Shown one piece after another: positions 44,949 to 45,505 of a stretch of 45,505 nucleotides of DNA (positions are counted from its first letter, which is position 1; each line of letters begins with the position of its first letter). The translations under genes were made by a program, and so were the position numbers. The stretch spans positions 1 to 45,505 of the forward strand of contig JARYLU010000022.1 in NCBI GenBank assembly GCA_029907475.1, given 5' to 3'. The DNA comes from Bacillota bacterium. GTDB taxonomy: Bacteria > Bacillota > DSM-12270 > Thermacetogeniales > Thermacetogeniaceae. The notes below the pieces were generated by a model. The model did not search any database. It was not told the DNA's origin and was given only the letters and a program-made list of their open reading frames with translations.

Positions 44949-45505
44949 TGTAATGTGCTACCATTAAATCCCTGGAAATTAGCCGCTTTCACCCAAGGTG
45001 ATAAGAGACGCTTACGGTTGACGTTAGGGTCGATTCCTTCACACATGAAGAAACAGATAGCCAAAAAGGGATCATCTTCTACCCCGGCAACATCAAGCAC
45101 ACGGTTCAGCAAAAAGGGAGCGGCAGAATAAAACGTCTCAGCCCAGCGCAGAGGAGTAAAGCGTTCGCTCTTTTCTGGAGCCAGCAACCGCATGTGGTTC
45201 AAAAGCCGGTGGCTGACCACCAGTGTCAGCATGGCCACCAGCACCAGCGCCTCTACCACATCATCCTCGCCGCTGGAGATCACATCAAGCTTATAGAGGC
45301 GCTTCAGCTCTTTGAAAACCAGTTCGATGCTCCAGCGTGCCCTGTAAAGGAGCGCCACATCCTCTGCCGCAAGCTGGTCCGGGGAGATGTTGGTGAGGTA
45401 GAGGTGATATGCCTTGGTTTCCTGGTTGAGTACTCCCACCAGGCGGTAGACCTCAGTTGCCTTTGAGGATTTGCCCTTGTAAGACCTGCGGTTGAAGGAG
45501 ACCTC
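44925..45505 (-). mobile_element. Insertion sequence, IS4-type (continues past window end)
   Basis: It replaces the DUF342 coding sequence from about 44925. Only one end is in the window, so terminal repeats and target duplication cannot be checked; the left boundary is inferred from loss of DUF342 similarity. Confidence 0.7.
44945..45505 (-). CDS. IS4-family transposase, C-terminal part
   Basis: The frame is open to the last base of the window (187 codons visible), so the N-terminus and first catalytic acids lie outside. The YREK signature is intact: YRARWSIELVFKELK (Y-x2-R-x3-E-x6-K), supplying the third catalytic acid of the DDE transposase. Ends in GFNGSTLH. Its stop codon overlaps that of the truncated DUF342 frame on the other strand. 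The intact reading frame suggests a potentially active copy. Confidence 0.88.
   Translation of the reverse strand, partial: EVSFNRRSYKGKSSKATEVYRLVGVLNQETKAYHLYLTNISPDQLAAEDVALLYRARWSIELVFKELKRLYKLDVISSGEDDVVEALVLVAMLTLVVSHRLLNHMRLLAPEKSERFTPLRWAETFYSAAPFLLNRVLDVAGVEDDPFLAICFFMCEGIDPNVNRKRLLSPWVKAANFQGFNGSTLH

Overview
The window looks like a chromosome segment of an anaerobic, probably spore-forming member of the Clostridia (Bacillota). Supporting genes are a formate--tetrahydrofolate ligase of the Wood-Ljungdahl pathway with Rex-type operators in front of it, an iron-dependent alcohol dehydrogenase, a membrane pyrophosphatase, an SLH-anchored surface layer, a DUF1657 spore-type protein, Shine-Dalgarno-rich leaders with many GTG/TTG starts, and a gap-pgk-tpiA-gpmI-eno-secG operon near rnr-smpB-ssrA. 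A syntrophic or acetogenic relative of Thermacetogenium/Syntrophaceticus is a guess from gene content only.

Layout. 1-3.5 kb: a sigma-54-type two-component pair followed by an alcohol dehydrogenase. 3.6-5.7 kb: fhs with tandem Rex-like sites. 5.8-8.6 kb: a queuosine-precursor transporter, a KhtTU-type K+/H+ antiporter whose membrane subunit is frameshifted, and a broken second transporter copy. 8.7-15.3 kb: two large secreted proteins (one with three SLH domains), preceded by two tiny Com-like zinc-finger genes and three related terminator-bearing leader elements. 15.5-18.4 kb: glycosyltransferase and nucleotide-sugar dehydrogenase for cell-surface polysaccharide. 18.6-23 kb: ferredoxin, stand-alone LigD-type polymerase, DUF1657 protein, radical SAM protein, small ORF, EEP-family hydrolase, and two copies of a dispersed non-coding repeat.

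23.0-29.4 kb is an AT-richer accessory block bounded on both sides by ssrA 3' ends in the same orientation. It holds an ssrA relic whose T-loop is split by a 240-nt group I intron, a hypothetical gene, a broken IS110 transposase, EcfT and MacB fragments, and an intact TRAP transporter operon (dctPQM). 29.4-33.2 kb holds the intact tmRNA gene with smpB, a thioesterase and RNase R: the ribosome-rescue and RNA-decay set. A K+-dependent-type membrane pyrophosphatase (33.5-35.6 kb) sits on the opposite strand between rnr and secG. 35.9-42.1 kb is the lower-glycolysis operon. The window ends with an HD-GYP c-di-GMP phosphodiesterase and a DUF342/FapA-like gene that is out of frame at a G16 tract and cut by an IS4-type insertion.

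Most striking: (i) the group I intron in the T-loop of an ssrA relic; (ii) repeated leader/terminator modules linked to Com-like zinc fingers ahead of the S-layer genes; (iii) a candidate phase-variable DUF342 gene beside a c-di-GMP enzyme; (iv) tandem Rex-type operators on a divergent formyl-THF ligase.
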